From assembly GCF_003574735.1 (NCBI RefSeq), contig NZ_QORW01000001.1, positions 248,001 to 312,000 of the forward strand: 64,000 bases of DNA, in the 5' to 3' direction. The position numbers were made by a program, and so were the translations under genes. The stretch comes from Dongia deserti. Lineage in GTDB: Bacteria; Pseudomonadota; Alphaproteobacteria; Dongiales; Dongiaceae. The stretch's first letter is position 1; every line of letters starts with the position of its first letter. This document shows positions 24,997-32,606 of this stretch, piece by piece. The notes beneath the pieces were generated by a model. That model did not search any database, was not told where the DNA came from, and worked only from the letters and a program-made list of their open reading frames with translations.

Positions 24997-26454
24997 ATGC
25001 CTCGGATTCTGGTTTCGAACATCGATAATGAAAGCATGATGGCGGACGAGCGCGCGCTCACGCCGGATTTCTGCCGTGCGAGCGCCATCACCGCCAGACG
25101 CATGGCATGGTTTGCCGAAGCCGGCGACATCGTCGTGCTGCCGCGCGATCTGTCGCCGCAGATGAAAGTCTATATCGCACGCACCATGGGCTATGAGCCC
25201 GGTTCCGTCACCTATCTGACGCCGGACTGGGGCAATGGACATCCCCGCCCGATCCGCGCGCACGAGCTGCTGCATACAGGGCTTGCGGAACGGATGGTTC
25301 GGATGATCGGCGACCCCGGCAACTGGAGCGTCTATCCCTATTGCTATGAGCGCTCGACGCAGCAATTCGCCGAACGTCTCGGCCTGGACGGCGAACGCGA
25401 CGTGCGCCCGTTTGTGAAGCAGGGCGGTGCGGAATTGCTGAACGACAAGCGCGTGTTCCGCAGCGTTGCCGCCGGTCGGGGCGTTTCGATCGCGGAGGGC
25501 GTGGTCTGCGCGACCCAATGGCAACTCGAGGAATCCATCGGCGCGCTGATCGACAAGACCGGTGCGGTCATCATCAAGCAGGACCGCCACAGCGGCGGAT
25601 TCGGCAATCTGATCGTCAGCCGCGCGGAAGCCACCGGCGCGCTGGGCGCGCCCGAAGTGCTGGTGGCAAAGGATGAATCGCAGATCCGCGACCAGTCGCG
25701 CATCGCCTGGGCGCGCCTTGCCTACACGGATCGCGCGCCGCTGATCGTGGAAGTCTATTATCCGGTATCAGCCTGCGTCACGGCGGAGTTCAAAGTGGAT
25801 GCGGCGGACAACGCCGTCACCTTCCTTAATTGCGGCGAAGTCCGGCAGGCGCCGATCCTGAGTGGCCTCATCATGCCGTCCGCCGTTCCACCCTATCAGC
25901 TGGCGTCGTTCGTTTCTGGTGCGACGGAGCTGGCGCGGCTGTGCTGCGATCTTGGCTATGAGGGGCTGGTGAATATCGACGGTATCGTCACCGCCGATGG
26001 CAATGTCATTGTCAACGAGTTCAACGGCCGCATCGGCGGCTGCTCCCACATCCATCATATCCTTGAGGCCGTCGCCGGGCCGCGTTATGGCGACACGCTG
26101 GTGGTCGTCTCCCACAGCCGCACGGTCGACATTTCCATCGACCAGGCCTTCGGCGTCCTCAACGAGCGCAAGCTCGCTTTCGATCGGAGCCAGGGACGCG
26201 GTATCATCGTGACGGGCGAGGATGCATCTGGCTCGGGTCACCTGGAATATCTCTCCATCGCGCCATCGCGCGAGGATGCGATGCGGCTGGAGGCGGAGTT
26301 CGAAGGCCTGCTAGGCTTCGATATGCCTTCGCAAACCGAGGCCGGCATTGGGCATCTGGCCAAGATCCTGGCCCACCTGCCGCAGATCCGGCGCAAGGAG
26401 GTGGAGCAGGCCCTCCAGGATGGGCAGCGCCACGGCATTGCGCACCAGCCTTGA
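24997..26454 (+). CDS. preATP-grasp / PGM1-like ATP-grasp ligase
   Basis: 485 residues. The N-terminal part (MPRILVSNIDNESMMADERALTP) resembles the preATP-grasp domain. The central ATP-grasp fold shows a nucleotide-binding Lys in AVIIKQDRHSGGFGNLIV and the metal/phosphate-binding end GLVNIDGIVTADGNVIVNEF followed by NGRIGG. A C-terminal helical part follows. The arrangement matches the PGM1 group, whose founder joins amino acids in pheganomycin synthesis by acyl-phosphate chemistry. So a carboxylate-amine (or thiol) ligase is expected; the substrates are unknown. Lying between soxBDAG-glxA and glxBCD, it may act on glutamate-family or methylated amino acids. I chose the ATG at 24997 with GGTGGGA just upstream; GTG and TTG starts exist 3-4 codons earlier. 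Confidence 0.72.
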   Translation: MPRILVSNIDNESMMADERALTPDFCRASAITARRMAWFAEAGDIVVLPRDLSPQMKVYIARTMGYEPGSVTYLTPDWGNGHPRPIRAHELLHTGLAERMVRMIGDPGNWSVYPYCYERSTQQFAERLGLDGERDVRPFVKQGGAELLNDKRVFRSVAAGRGVSIAEGVVCATQWQLEESIGALIDKTGAVIIKQDRHSGGFGNLIVSRAEATGALGAPEVLVAKDESQIRDQSRIAWARLAYTDRAPLIVEVYYPVSACVTAEFKVDAADNAVTFLNCGEVRQAPILSGLIMPSAVPPYQLASFVSGATELARLCCDLGYEGLVNIDGIVTADGNVIVNEFNGRIGGCSHIHHILEAVAGPRYGDTLVVVSHSRTVDISIDQAFGVLNERKLAFDRSQGRGIIVTGEDASGSGHLEYLSIAPSREDAMRLEAEFEGLLGFDMPSQTEAGIGHLAKILAHLPQIRRKEVEQALQDGQRHGIAHQP

Positions 26455-26486
26455 CCCGTGTAGGCCTGGTGAAAGGAGTGCTGGCC

Positions 26487-26523
26487 TAAAGTAATCTCGG
26501 TTTTGCATGCCATGATTACTTTA
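26487..26523. promoter_or_regulatory. 10-bp inverted repeat upstream of the PAS_5 gene
   Basis: TAAAGTAATC (26487-26496) and GATTACTTTA (26514-26523) form perfect arms separated by 17 nt that include GCATGC. It lies after the ATP-grasp stop, 73 bp before the PAS_5 start. It could be a stem-loop or a two-site operator. No T-run follows. Confidence 0.45.
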
Positions 26524-26595
26524 CTACTTACAGTCACTTAGCAGCACAAATAGAATCGCTTATAGACATTCCGACTAAGTCGGGAATTGAAATGC

Positions 26596-27096
26596 ATGGC
26601 TTCTGACCAGCGGCGATTGGAATTTCCGCCGACCTGCCGCCCCGAGACAGTGGCGCTCTATGAATATTGGCGGAAGAAGTGCGGCGACCGCCTGATGCCC
26701 AGCCGCGCGGATCTGGATCCGTCCGAGATTCCGCCGCGCCTGTTGCCATGCATTTCCATTGTCGACGTCGTGCCTGATGATCGGCGCTACGTCTATCGCC
26801 TGGTCGGCACCGCCGATGTGCAGGTCCGCGGTCATGATCCGACCGGAAAGTCGGTGATCGAGGGCTTCTTCGGACCATCGGTGGAGGATGCGCTGAGCTG
26901 CTACGACCGCGTCGTCGCGACCAAGGCGCCCGTCCTCGACCCGGTGCCGTTCACCGCGACCAACGGCCGCTACACGACCGAGGAGACGATCTTCCTCCCG
27001 CTGTCGGATGACGGAATCAGCGTCAACAAGATCATCGTGTTCTTCGCCTTCGTCGACGTGCTCGAGCCCGGATCGGTTGTCCAACTCGATCTCTAG
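26596..27096 (+). CDS. PAS_5 domain protein, stand-alone (166 aa)
   Basis: A single alpha/beta PAS-like domain: ATVALYEYWRKKC-like helix, then PSEIPPRLLPCISIVDVV, YVYRLVGTADVQVRGHDPTGKSV and ETIFLPLSDDGISVNKI. The I-P-x-x-L-P, Y-R-L-V-G-T and F-L-P-L-S-x-D-G blocks define PAS_5 (DUF1488-unrelated PF07310 type) proteins common in Rhodospirillales-like bacteria. There is no output domain, and its role is unknown. A second copy of this family is at 61399-61890. The ATG at 26596 is preferred; an upstream TTG is in frame. Confidence 0.75.
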   Translation: MASDQRRLEFPPTCRPETVALYEYWRKKCGDRLMPSRADLDPSEIPPRLLPCISIVDVVPDDRRYVYRLVGTADVQVRGHDPTGKSVIEGFFGPSVEDALSCYDRVVATKAPVLDPVPFTATNGRYTTEETIFLPLSDDGISVNKIIVFFAFVDVLEPGSVVQLDL

Positions 27097-27187
27097 GCCG
27101 CCCGCGGGACACTCCGAAAGTCTCAATGACGCCAACGGGCCGCCGGGTTATGGTGGCGGAGCTTGTTCGACCTGGGACGAGGCGAGA

Positions 27188-27919
27188 ATGAAGGAAACGC
27201 GGCGCGCGGAAGCGAAGTCCAGCGGCAAGGCGGCCGGCAAGCGGCCCGGTGCGGCCTCAAGTTCCACCAGGAAACAGAGTGCTTCCAAGAGTAGTAATGG
27301 CGGAGGGGTCCAGTTTCAGGACCCACATCACGTCGCCTCGCGCGCAACGCGCCTGGAATCGGCGATCGGGCGCGAAGTACGGGCTTTCCGGCACCAGCTC
27401 GGCATGACCGTCACGCAGCTGGCGCAGAACGCCAACATGTCCGCCGGCATGCTGTCCAAGATCGAGAACGGCCAGACCTCGCCCTCGCTCGCCACCTTGA
27501 CTGAACTGTCGCGCGCCTTGCAGGTGCCAGTCACGGCTTTCTTCCGGCGCTTCGAGGAGGAACGCAGCGCCACCCATGTGAAGGCCGGCCAGGGCTTGCC
27601 GATCGAGCGGCGCGGGACCCGTGCCGGCCATCAGTATCAATTGCTCGGCCATTCCTTCAGCCGGCTGCTGGCAGTCGAGCCCTACCTCATCACGCTCAGC
27701 AAGGATTCCGACGTCTTCCCCATCTTTCAGCATGAGGGAGTCGAGTTTCTGTTCATGCTGGAAGGCGAAGTCGGCTACCGCCACGGTGACAAGACCTACC
27801 TGCTCCAGCCGGGGGACAGCCTCTATTTCGACGCCGATGTTCCGCACGGGCCGGAGGAACTCCGCAAGCTGCCAGCCCGCTACCTGTCGGTCATCTGCTA
27901 CGCCCGCAACGCGGAATAG
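27188..27919 (+). CDS. XRE-family regulator with C-terminal cupin sensor
   Basis: 243 residues: a Lys/Ser-rich, low-complexity N-terminus (about 1-45), an XRE helix-turn-helix (about 60-115, IGREVRAFRHQLGMTVTQLAQNANMSAGMLSKIENG) and a cupin_2 domain (about 165-235, HEGVEFLFMLEGEVGYRHGD then LQPGDSLYFDADVPHGPEEL). This layout is standard for XRE-cupin regulators of amine, polyamine and amino-acid catabolism. It lies 128 bp before glxB on the same strand and probably regulates glxBCD-gmaS or the whole amine cluster. The basic N-terminal tail is longer than usual. Confidence 0.9.
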   Translation: MKETRRAEAKSSGKAAGKRPGAASSSTRKQSASKSSNGGGVQFQDPHHVASRATRLESAIGREVRAFRHQLGMTVTQLAQNANMSAGMLSKIENGQTSPSLATLTELSRALQVPVTAFFRRFEEERSATHVKAGQGLPIERRGTRAGHQYQLLGHSFSRLLAVEPYLITLSKDSDVFPIFQHEGVEFLFMLEGEVGYRHGDKTYLLQPGDSLYFDADVPHGPEELRKLPARYLSVICYARNAE

Positions 27920-28047
27920 CTGATTTACCGTATCTTTACCCACAGTAAAAAAAGTTTCACGAACCTTGCGCTGGAGCCCGGCTGGCACTATCCTGCTTAC
28001 AGCCGGTGCACACCGGCATTGCTGGCGCCTGGAGGAAGGCAAAAATC

Positions 28048-28947
28048 ATGTGCGGTATCGTCGGATTGTTCGTGAAGAATCCCGCCCTGCAATCGAAGCT
28101 CGGCGCGCACCTTGAAACCATGCTGATCGGCATGAGTGAGCGCGGTCCGGACAGTGCCGGCATCGCCGTCTATCACAGCCCTGTTGCCCAAGGGCGGAGC
28201 AAGCTGACCCTGTTCAATGCCGACGACGCCTATCCCTGGCGCAAGCTCGCAGGCGACCTCGGCGCGGGGCTGAGTGTCGAAACGGACGTCAGCCAGAAGG
28301 GCAATCACGCGCTGCTGACCGCGGAGGCCAGCGAAAGCAAAGTCATCGAGTGGCTGCATGCCAACCGCCCCGATGTGCGGATCATGGGCTACGGCAAGCT
28401 GATGGAGGTCTATAAAGACATGGGCCTGCCGGGCGAGGTCGCCAAGAAATACGGCCTCCAGAAGATGTCCGGCACGCACGCCATTGGCCATACGCGCATG
28501 GCGACCGAGAGCGCCGTCACCACGGAACATTCGCACCCCTTCACGCCGGCGCCGGACATGTGCCTCGTGCACAACGGCTCGCTCAGCAATCACAACAACC
28601 TGCGCAAATGGCTGCGCAAGCAGGGGCAAACGTTCGACACTGACAACGATTCGGAGGTGGCCGCGCGCTATTTCGCGTACCGCCTGTCTGAAGGCGCCAG
28701 CCTCAACGAAGCACTGGAGGCGGGCCTGACGGACCTTGACGGATTTTTCACCTTCACCATGGGCACGAAGGACGGCTTCGCGGTGGTGCGCGACGGCATC
28801 GCCTGCAAGCCGGCCGTGCTGGCAGAGAATGACGACTGGGTGGCCATGGCATCGGAGTTCCGCTCCCTCGCCTACCTTCCCAACATCGAGAAAGCGAAGA
28901 TCTGGGAACCGGCGCCGGCGACCGTGTACACCTGGAGCCTGCACTGA
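28048..28947 (+). CDS. glxB/mgsA: Glutamine amidotransferase class II subunit GlxB / N-methylglutamate synthase subunit A
   Basis: 299 residues; the mature protein starts at the nucleophile Cys2 (MCGIVGLFVKN), as in Ntn-type glutaminase domains. Further family marks: MSERGPDSAGIAVY, GTHAIGHTRMATES, HSHPFTPAPDMCLVHNGSLSNH and SDSEV-like NDSEVAARYFA. It is a stand-alone glutaminase domain corresponding to the N-terminal part of glutamate synthase GltB. In the N-methylglutamate pathway, MgsABC uses gamma-glutamylmethylamide or glutamate plus methylamine to make N-methylglutamate. GGAGGAAGG before the ATG at 28048 decides the start. It is followed 1 nt later by glxC. Confidence 0.9.
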   Translation: MCGIVGLFVKNPALQSKLGAHLETMLIGMSERGPDSAGIAVYHSPVAQGRSKLTLFNADDAYPWRKLAGDLGAGLSVETDVSQKGNHALLTAEASESKVIEWLHANRPDVRIMGYGKLMEVYKDMGLPGEVAKKYGLQKMSGTHAIGHTRMATESAVTTEHSHPFTPAPDMCLVHNGSLSNHNNLRKWLRKQGQTFDTDNDSEVAARYFAYRLSEGASLNEALEAGLTDLDGFFTFTMGTKDGFAVVRDGIACKPAVLAENDDWVAMASEFRSLAYLPNIEKAKIWEPAPATVYTWSLH

Positions 28948-28948
28948 G

Positions 28949-29632
28949 ATGAACGTCATCGACTTGTCCAGGACCCCGCTGCGCGAGGTCAATAGCCGCC
29001 TCCAGAAGTTGCCCAACGATACCAACGAACGGCTCTGGAAGCTGATCAACGTCCACGGCGAGCACGCCTGCGCCGTCGGCCTGACGAAGCCCATCGAGGT
29101 CCAGATCGACGGTCATATCGGCTACTACTGCGGCGGCATGAACCAGGAAGCCACCATCGTCGTCAACGGCCAGTGCGGCGTGGGCCTGGCCGAGAACATC
29201 ATGTCCGGAGAAGTGCGGGTGAAGGGCAACGCCAGCGCCGCCGCCGGCGCCACCGGCCAAGGCGGCCTCATCGTCATCGAGGGCGATGCGGGCACGCGCT
29301 GCGGCATTTCCATGAAGGGCGTCGACATCGTGGTCGGCGGCAGCGTCGGGGCGATGAGCGCCTTCATGGCGCAGGCAGGCTCGCTCGTGGTGTGCGGCGA
29401 TGCCGGCGCAAATCTGGGCGACTCGCTCTACGAGGCGCGCATCTATGTGCAGGGCAAGGTCGAAAGCCTGGGCGCCGATTGCGTCGAGAAGAAGATGACG
29501 CCGCACCACCTCGCGAAGTTGGAACGCCTGCTGAAACGCGCCGGAATCAACGGCGATCCCAGCAAGTTCAAGCGCTTCGGCTCCGCTCGCAAGCTCTACA
29601 ACTTCCACGTCGACAATGTCGACGCGTACTGA
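28949..29632 (+). CDS. glxC/mgsB: Glutamate synthase GXGXG-domain subunit GlxC / N-methylglutamate synthase subunit B
   Basis: 227 residues making the right-handed beta-helix (GXGXG) seen at the C-terminus of GltB. Repeating G-x-x-G turns are visible: GHIGYYCGGMNQEATIVVNG, CGVGLAENIMSG, GGLIVIEGDAGTRCG and GGSVGAMSAFM. It has no catalytic residue of its own and acts as a structural channel or scaffold between the glutaminase and FMN subunits. One nucleotide separates it from glxB and 12 from glxD. Confidence 0.9.
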   Translation: MNVIDLSRTPLREVNSRLQKLPNDTNERLWKLINVHGEHACAVGLTKPIEVQIDGHIGYYCGGMNQEATIVVNGQCGVGLAENIMSGEVRVKGNASAAAGATGQGGLIVIEGDAGTRCGISMKGVDIVVGGSVGAMSAFMAQAGSLVVCGDAGANLGDSLYEARIYVQGKVESLGADCVEKKMTPHHLAKLERLLKRAGINGDPSKFKRFGSARKLYNFHVDNVDAY

Positions 29633-29644
29633 GGAACAACCCTC

Positions 29645-30973
29645 ATGAGCTCCACGCCCTTCTACACGCCGCCGCGCTGGTCGGCGACGTTCGACCCGCA
29701 CTCGGTTGCCGAGATCCATCGCGCCGCCCAGACCGGCATTTATGACATCCGCGGCGCCGGCGCCAAGCGCAAGGTGCCGCATTTCGACGATCTGCTGTTC
29801 CTCGGCGCATCGATCTCGCGCTATCCGCTGGAAGGCTATCGGGAGAAGTGCGGCACCGACATCGTGCTGGGCACCCGCTTTGCCAAGAAGCCCATCCACC
29901 TCAAGATCCCCGTCACCATCGCCGGCATGAGCTTCGGCGCGCTGTCCGGCAACGCCAAGGAAGCGCTCGGTCGCGGCGCCACGCAGATGGGCACCAGCAC
30001 AACCACCGGCGACGGCGGCATGACGCCGGAAGAACGCATCTCCTCCAAGATCCTGGTCTATCAGCTGCTGCCCTCGCGCTACGGCATGAATCCGGACGAT
30101 CTGCGCAAGGCCGACGCGATCGAAGTGGTCGTGGGCCAGGGCGCGAAGCCCGGCGGTGGTGGCATGCTGCTGGGCCAGAAGATCACCGAGCGCGTGGCCA
30201 AGATGCGCACGCTGCCGGTCGGCATCGACCAGCGCTCCGCTTGCCGCCATCCGGATTGGACCGGACCCGACGACCTCACGATCAAGATCCAGGAGCTGCG
30301 CGAGATCACCGATTGGGAAAAGCCGATCTATGTAAAGGTCGGCGCGACGCGGCCCTATTTTGACACCGCCCTGGCCGTGAAGTCGGGTGCCGATGTGGTC
30401 GTGCTGGACGGCATGCAGGGTGGGACGGCGGCAACGCAGGACGTGTTCATCGAGCATGTCGGCCTGCCGATCCTCGCCGCGATTCGCCCGGCGGTGCAGG
30501 CGCTGCAGGACCTCGACATGCACCGCAAGGTGCAACTGATCGTCTCCGGCGGCATCCGCAACGGGGCGGACGTGGCGAAGGCACTGGCGCTGGGTGCCGA
30601 TGCGGTCGCAATCGGCACGGCCGCGCTGATCGCCCTCGGCGACAACGACCCACATTGGGAAGAGGAATACAAGAAGCTCGGCACCACTGCCGGCTGCTAT
30701 GACGATTGGCACGAGGGCCGCGACCCCGCCGGCATCACCACCCAGGATCCGGAGCTTTCCAAGCGGCTCGATCCCGTGAAGGCGGGCAAACGCCTCGCCA
30801 ATTATCTGGCGGTCCTGACCATGGAGACCCAGATCATCGCGCGCGCCTGCGGCAAGAGCCATGTCCACAATCTGGAGCCGGACGACCTGGTCGCGTTGAC
30901 CGTCGAGGCGGCTGCCATGGCGGGCGTGCCGCTCGCCGGAACCAACTGGATACCGGGCAAGAACGGGATGTAA
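29645..30973 (+). CDS. glxD/mgsC: FMN-dependent glutamate-synthase-like subunit GlxD / N-methylglutamate synthase subunit C
   Basis: 442-residue TIM-barrel protein of the Glu_synthase family. Family elements: PVTIAGMSFGALSGNAKEAL, TTTGDGGM, GQGAKPGGGGMLLG, VKVGATRPYFDTALAVKSGADVVVLDG and IVSGGIRNGADVAKALALGADAVAIGTAAL (phosphate-binding loops for FMN). Cysteines at RSACRHPDW and TTAGCYDDW lie near where GltB has its 3Fe-4S ligands, but the full cluster motif is not clear. It is the redox-active centre of the three-subunit enzyme, with GlxB and GlxC. Confidence 0.91.
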   Translation: MSSTPFYTPPRWSATFDPHSVAEIHRAAQTGIYDIRGAGAKRKVPHFDDLLFLGASISRYPLEGYREKCGTDIVLGTRFAKKPIHLKIPVTIAGMSFGALSGNAKEALGRGATQMGTSTTTGDGGMTPEERISSKILVYQLLPSRYGMNPDDLRKADAIEVVVGQGAKPGGGGMLLGQKITERVAKMRTLPVGIDQRSACRHPDWTGPDDLTIKIQELREITDWEKPIYVKVGATRPYFDTALAVKSGADVVVLDGMQGGTAATQDVFIEHVGLPILAAIRPAVQALQDLDMHRKVQLIVSGGIRNGADVAKALALGADAVAIGTAALIALGDNDPHWEEEYKKLGTTAGCYDDWHEGRDPAGITTQDPELSKRLDPVKAGKRLANYLAVLTMETQIIARACGKSHVHNLEPDDLVALTVEAAAMAGVPLAGTNWIPGKNGM

Positions 30974-31018
30974 TCTCGCGACAGCCCTGATCGATAACGC
31001 GTTGAGGGGAGGTTTTCC

Positions 31019-32326
31019 GTGACCGCCGATCTTGCCGAGATCGCCAAAGAGCGACAGATCAAATATTTTCTGATCAGCTACACTGACCTGTTCGGCGTGC
31101 TGCGTGCCAAGCTGGCGCCGGCCGCCGCCATTGCGGATATGCAGCGCGATGGGGCCGGCTTTGCCGGCTTCGCGACCTGGCTGGACATGACGCCGGCGCA
31201 TCCGGACCTGTTTGCCAAACCGGACCCGGCCAGCCTCATCCAGCTGCCCTGGAAGCCGGAAGTGGGCTGGCTGGCCAGCGACCTGTGGATGGACGGCAAG
31301 GAAGTCGCCGACAGCCCGCGCGCGCAGCTGAAACGGATGATCGCCCTGGCCGACAAGAAGGGCCAGCGCATGAAGAGCGGCGTGGAATGCGAGTTCTTCC
31401 TGACGACGCCCGACGGCAGGAGCTTGGCCGATGGCGCCGACACGCAAGAGAAGCCCTGCTACGACCAGCAGGCGCTGATGCGCCGCTACGACATCATCAC
31501 CGAGATCTGCGACTCGATGCTGGCGCTGGGCTGGAAGCCTTATCAGAACGACCACGAGGACGCGAACGGCCAGTTCGAGATGAACTGGCACTACGACGAT
31601 TGCCTGTTGACCGCGGACCGCCACGTCTTCTTCAAGTACATGGCCAAGACGATTGCCGAAAAGCATGGGCTGCGTGCGACCTTCATGCCCAAGCCGTTCA
31701 TTAACCTGACCGGCAGTGGCTGCCATGCCCATGTCTCGGTCTGGGACAAAAGCGGCAAGACCAATCTGTTCGCCGATGCCAAGGGCGAGCTGGGCCTCTC
31801 GAAGCTGGCCTACCAGTTTCTGGGCGGCATCATGCACAACGCCGAGGCGCTGTGCTCCATCTTCAATCCGACGGTCAATTCCTACAAGCGCATCAACGCC
31901 CCACGCACTGTCTCGGGCGCGACCTGGGCGCCCAATACAATCACCTATTCGGGAAACAACCGCTCCCACATGGTGCGCATTCCAGATGCCGGGCGGTTCG
32001 AGCTGCGCCTCGCGGACGGAGCGACCAACCCGTATCTGCTGCAGGCCGGCATTTTGGCAGCGGGACTCGACGGCATCGACAACGACCGCGACCCTGGCGA
32101 GCGCCTCGACATCAACATGTATACCGAGGGCCACAAGGTGAAGAACGGCCGCAAACTGCCGCTCAACCTGCTCGATGCGATCCGCGTCACGGAGAAAAGC
32201 GAATCGCTGCGCGCCTATTTCGGCGGCAGCTTTGTCGAGTCGTACTGCTCGATGAAGATGACAGAATGGAATTCCTACACGCGTCACCTGACCGAGTGGG
32301 AGCGACAGAACAGCCTGGACTGCTGA
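31019..32326 (+). CDS. gmaS: Glutamine-synthetase-like ligase, GlnT / gamma-glutamylmethylamide synthetase type
   Basis: 435 residues of the glutamine synthetase superfamily. Metal and substrate motifs: SGVECEFFLTT, NDHEDANGQFEMNW, FINLTGSGCHAHVSVW, NPTVNSYKR, NTITYSGNNRSHMVRIP and RFELRLADGATNPYLLQAG. Length and motifs fit the GlnT/GmaS clade rather than GlnA (about 470 aa). With glxBCD and soxBDAG nearby, it most likely joins glutamate and methylamine to gamma-glutamylmethylamide using ATP. A GlnT-type glutamine synthetase is the alternative. The start is GTG, supported by GAGGGGAGG 6 nt upstream. Confidence 0.88.
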   Translation: MTADLAEIAKERQIKYFLISYTDLFGVLRAKLAPAAAIADMQRDGAGFAGFATWLDMTPAHPDLFAKPDPASLIQLPWKPEVGWLASDLWMDGKEVADSPRAQLKRMIALADKKGQRMKSGVECEFFLTTPDGRSLADGADTQEKPCYDQQALMRRYDIITEICDSMLALGWKPYQNDHEDANGQFEMNWHYDDCLLTADRHVFFKYMAKTIAEKHGLRATFMPKPFINLTGSGCHAHVSVWDKSGKTNLFADAKGELGLSKLAYQFLGGIMHNAEALCSIFNPTVNSYKRINAPRTVSGATWAPNTITYSGNNRSHMVRIPDAGRFELRLADGATNPYLLQAGILAAGLDGIDNDRDPGERLDINMYTEGHKVKNGRKLPLNLLDAIRVTEKSESLRAYFGGSFVESYCSMKMTEWNSYTRHLTEWERQNSLDC

Positions 32327-32354
32327 TGCGGCACTAACTCGAAATCGACATAAA

Positions 32355-32388
32355 GAGCGGCGTAGCGGCGCCACTCCTTCTTTATTCT
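32355..32388 (+). terminator. Probable Rho-independent terminator after gmaS
   Basis: A 22-nt stem-loop at 32355-32376 (GAGCGGCG pairing with the complementary arm with one mismatch and a 4-nt loop) is followed by CTTCTTTATT. It lies 28 bp past the gmaS stop, separating the glx-gmaS unit from the Amt gene. Confidence 0.6.
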
Positions 32389-32606
32389 CGGCTGTGCCGA
32401 CTCGGCGTCGCCTAAGTCAAGAAACTTTTTTTACAGCTAGTTAAGGCGCACTAAGTCTGGCATACTGCGACCAAAGAACACACAAGACATATGTGGGGAA
32501 CGCCCGCCTCTCGGCGGCATCTCGGTAACTCTCTCGGCCGGCGAGCCTTGGGTCCGGCCATGGGGCCTTCTCATCTGGAAAGGCCAAGATCGGTAGAGGG
32601 GGAGCC

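Noticed and set aside
27983-27996. Sigma-54-like TGGCAC...TGC upstream of glxB
   Set aside because: Only 9 nt separate GG and GC; sigma-54 promoters need 10, and the factor is strict about this spacing.
28754-32374. Very long open frame (about 1200 codons) on the minus strand
   Set aside because: Exactly antisense to glxC, glxD and the GmaS-type gene, all with clear family motifs. The frame stays open through codon bias in GC-rich DNA, and its translation is His/Arg/Ala-rich without family features.
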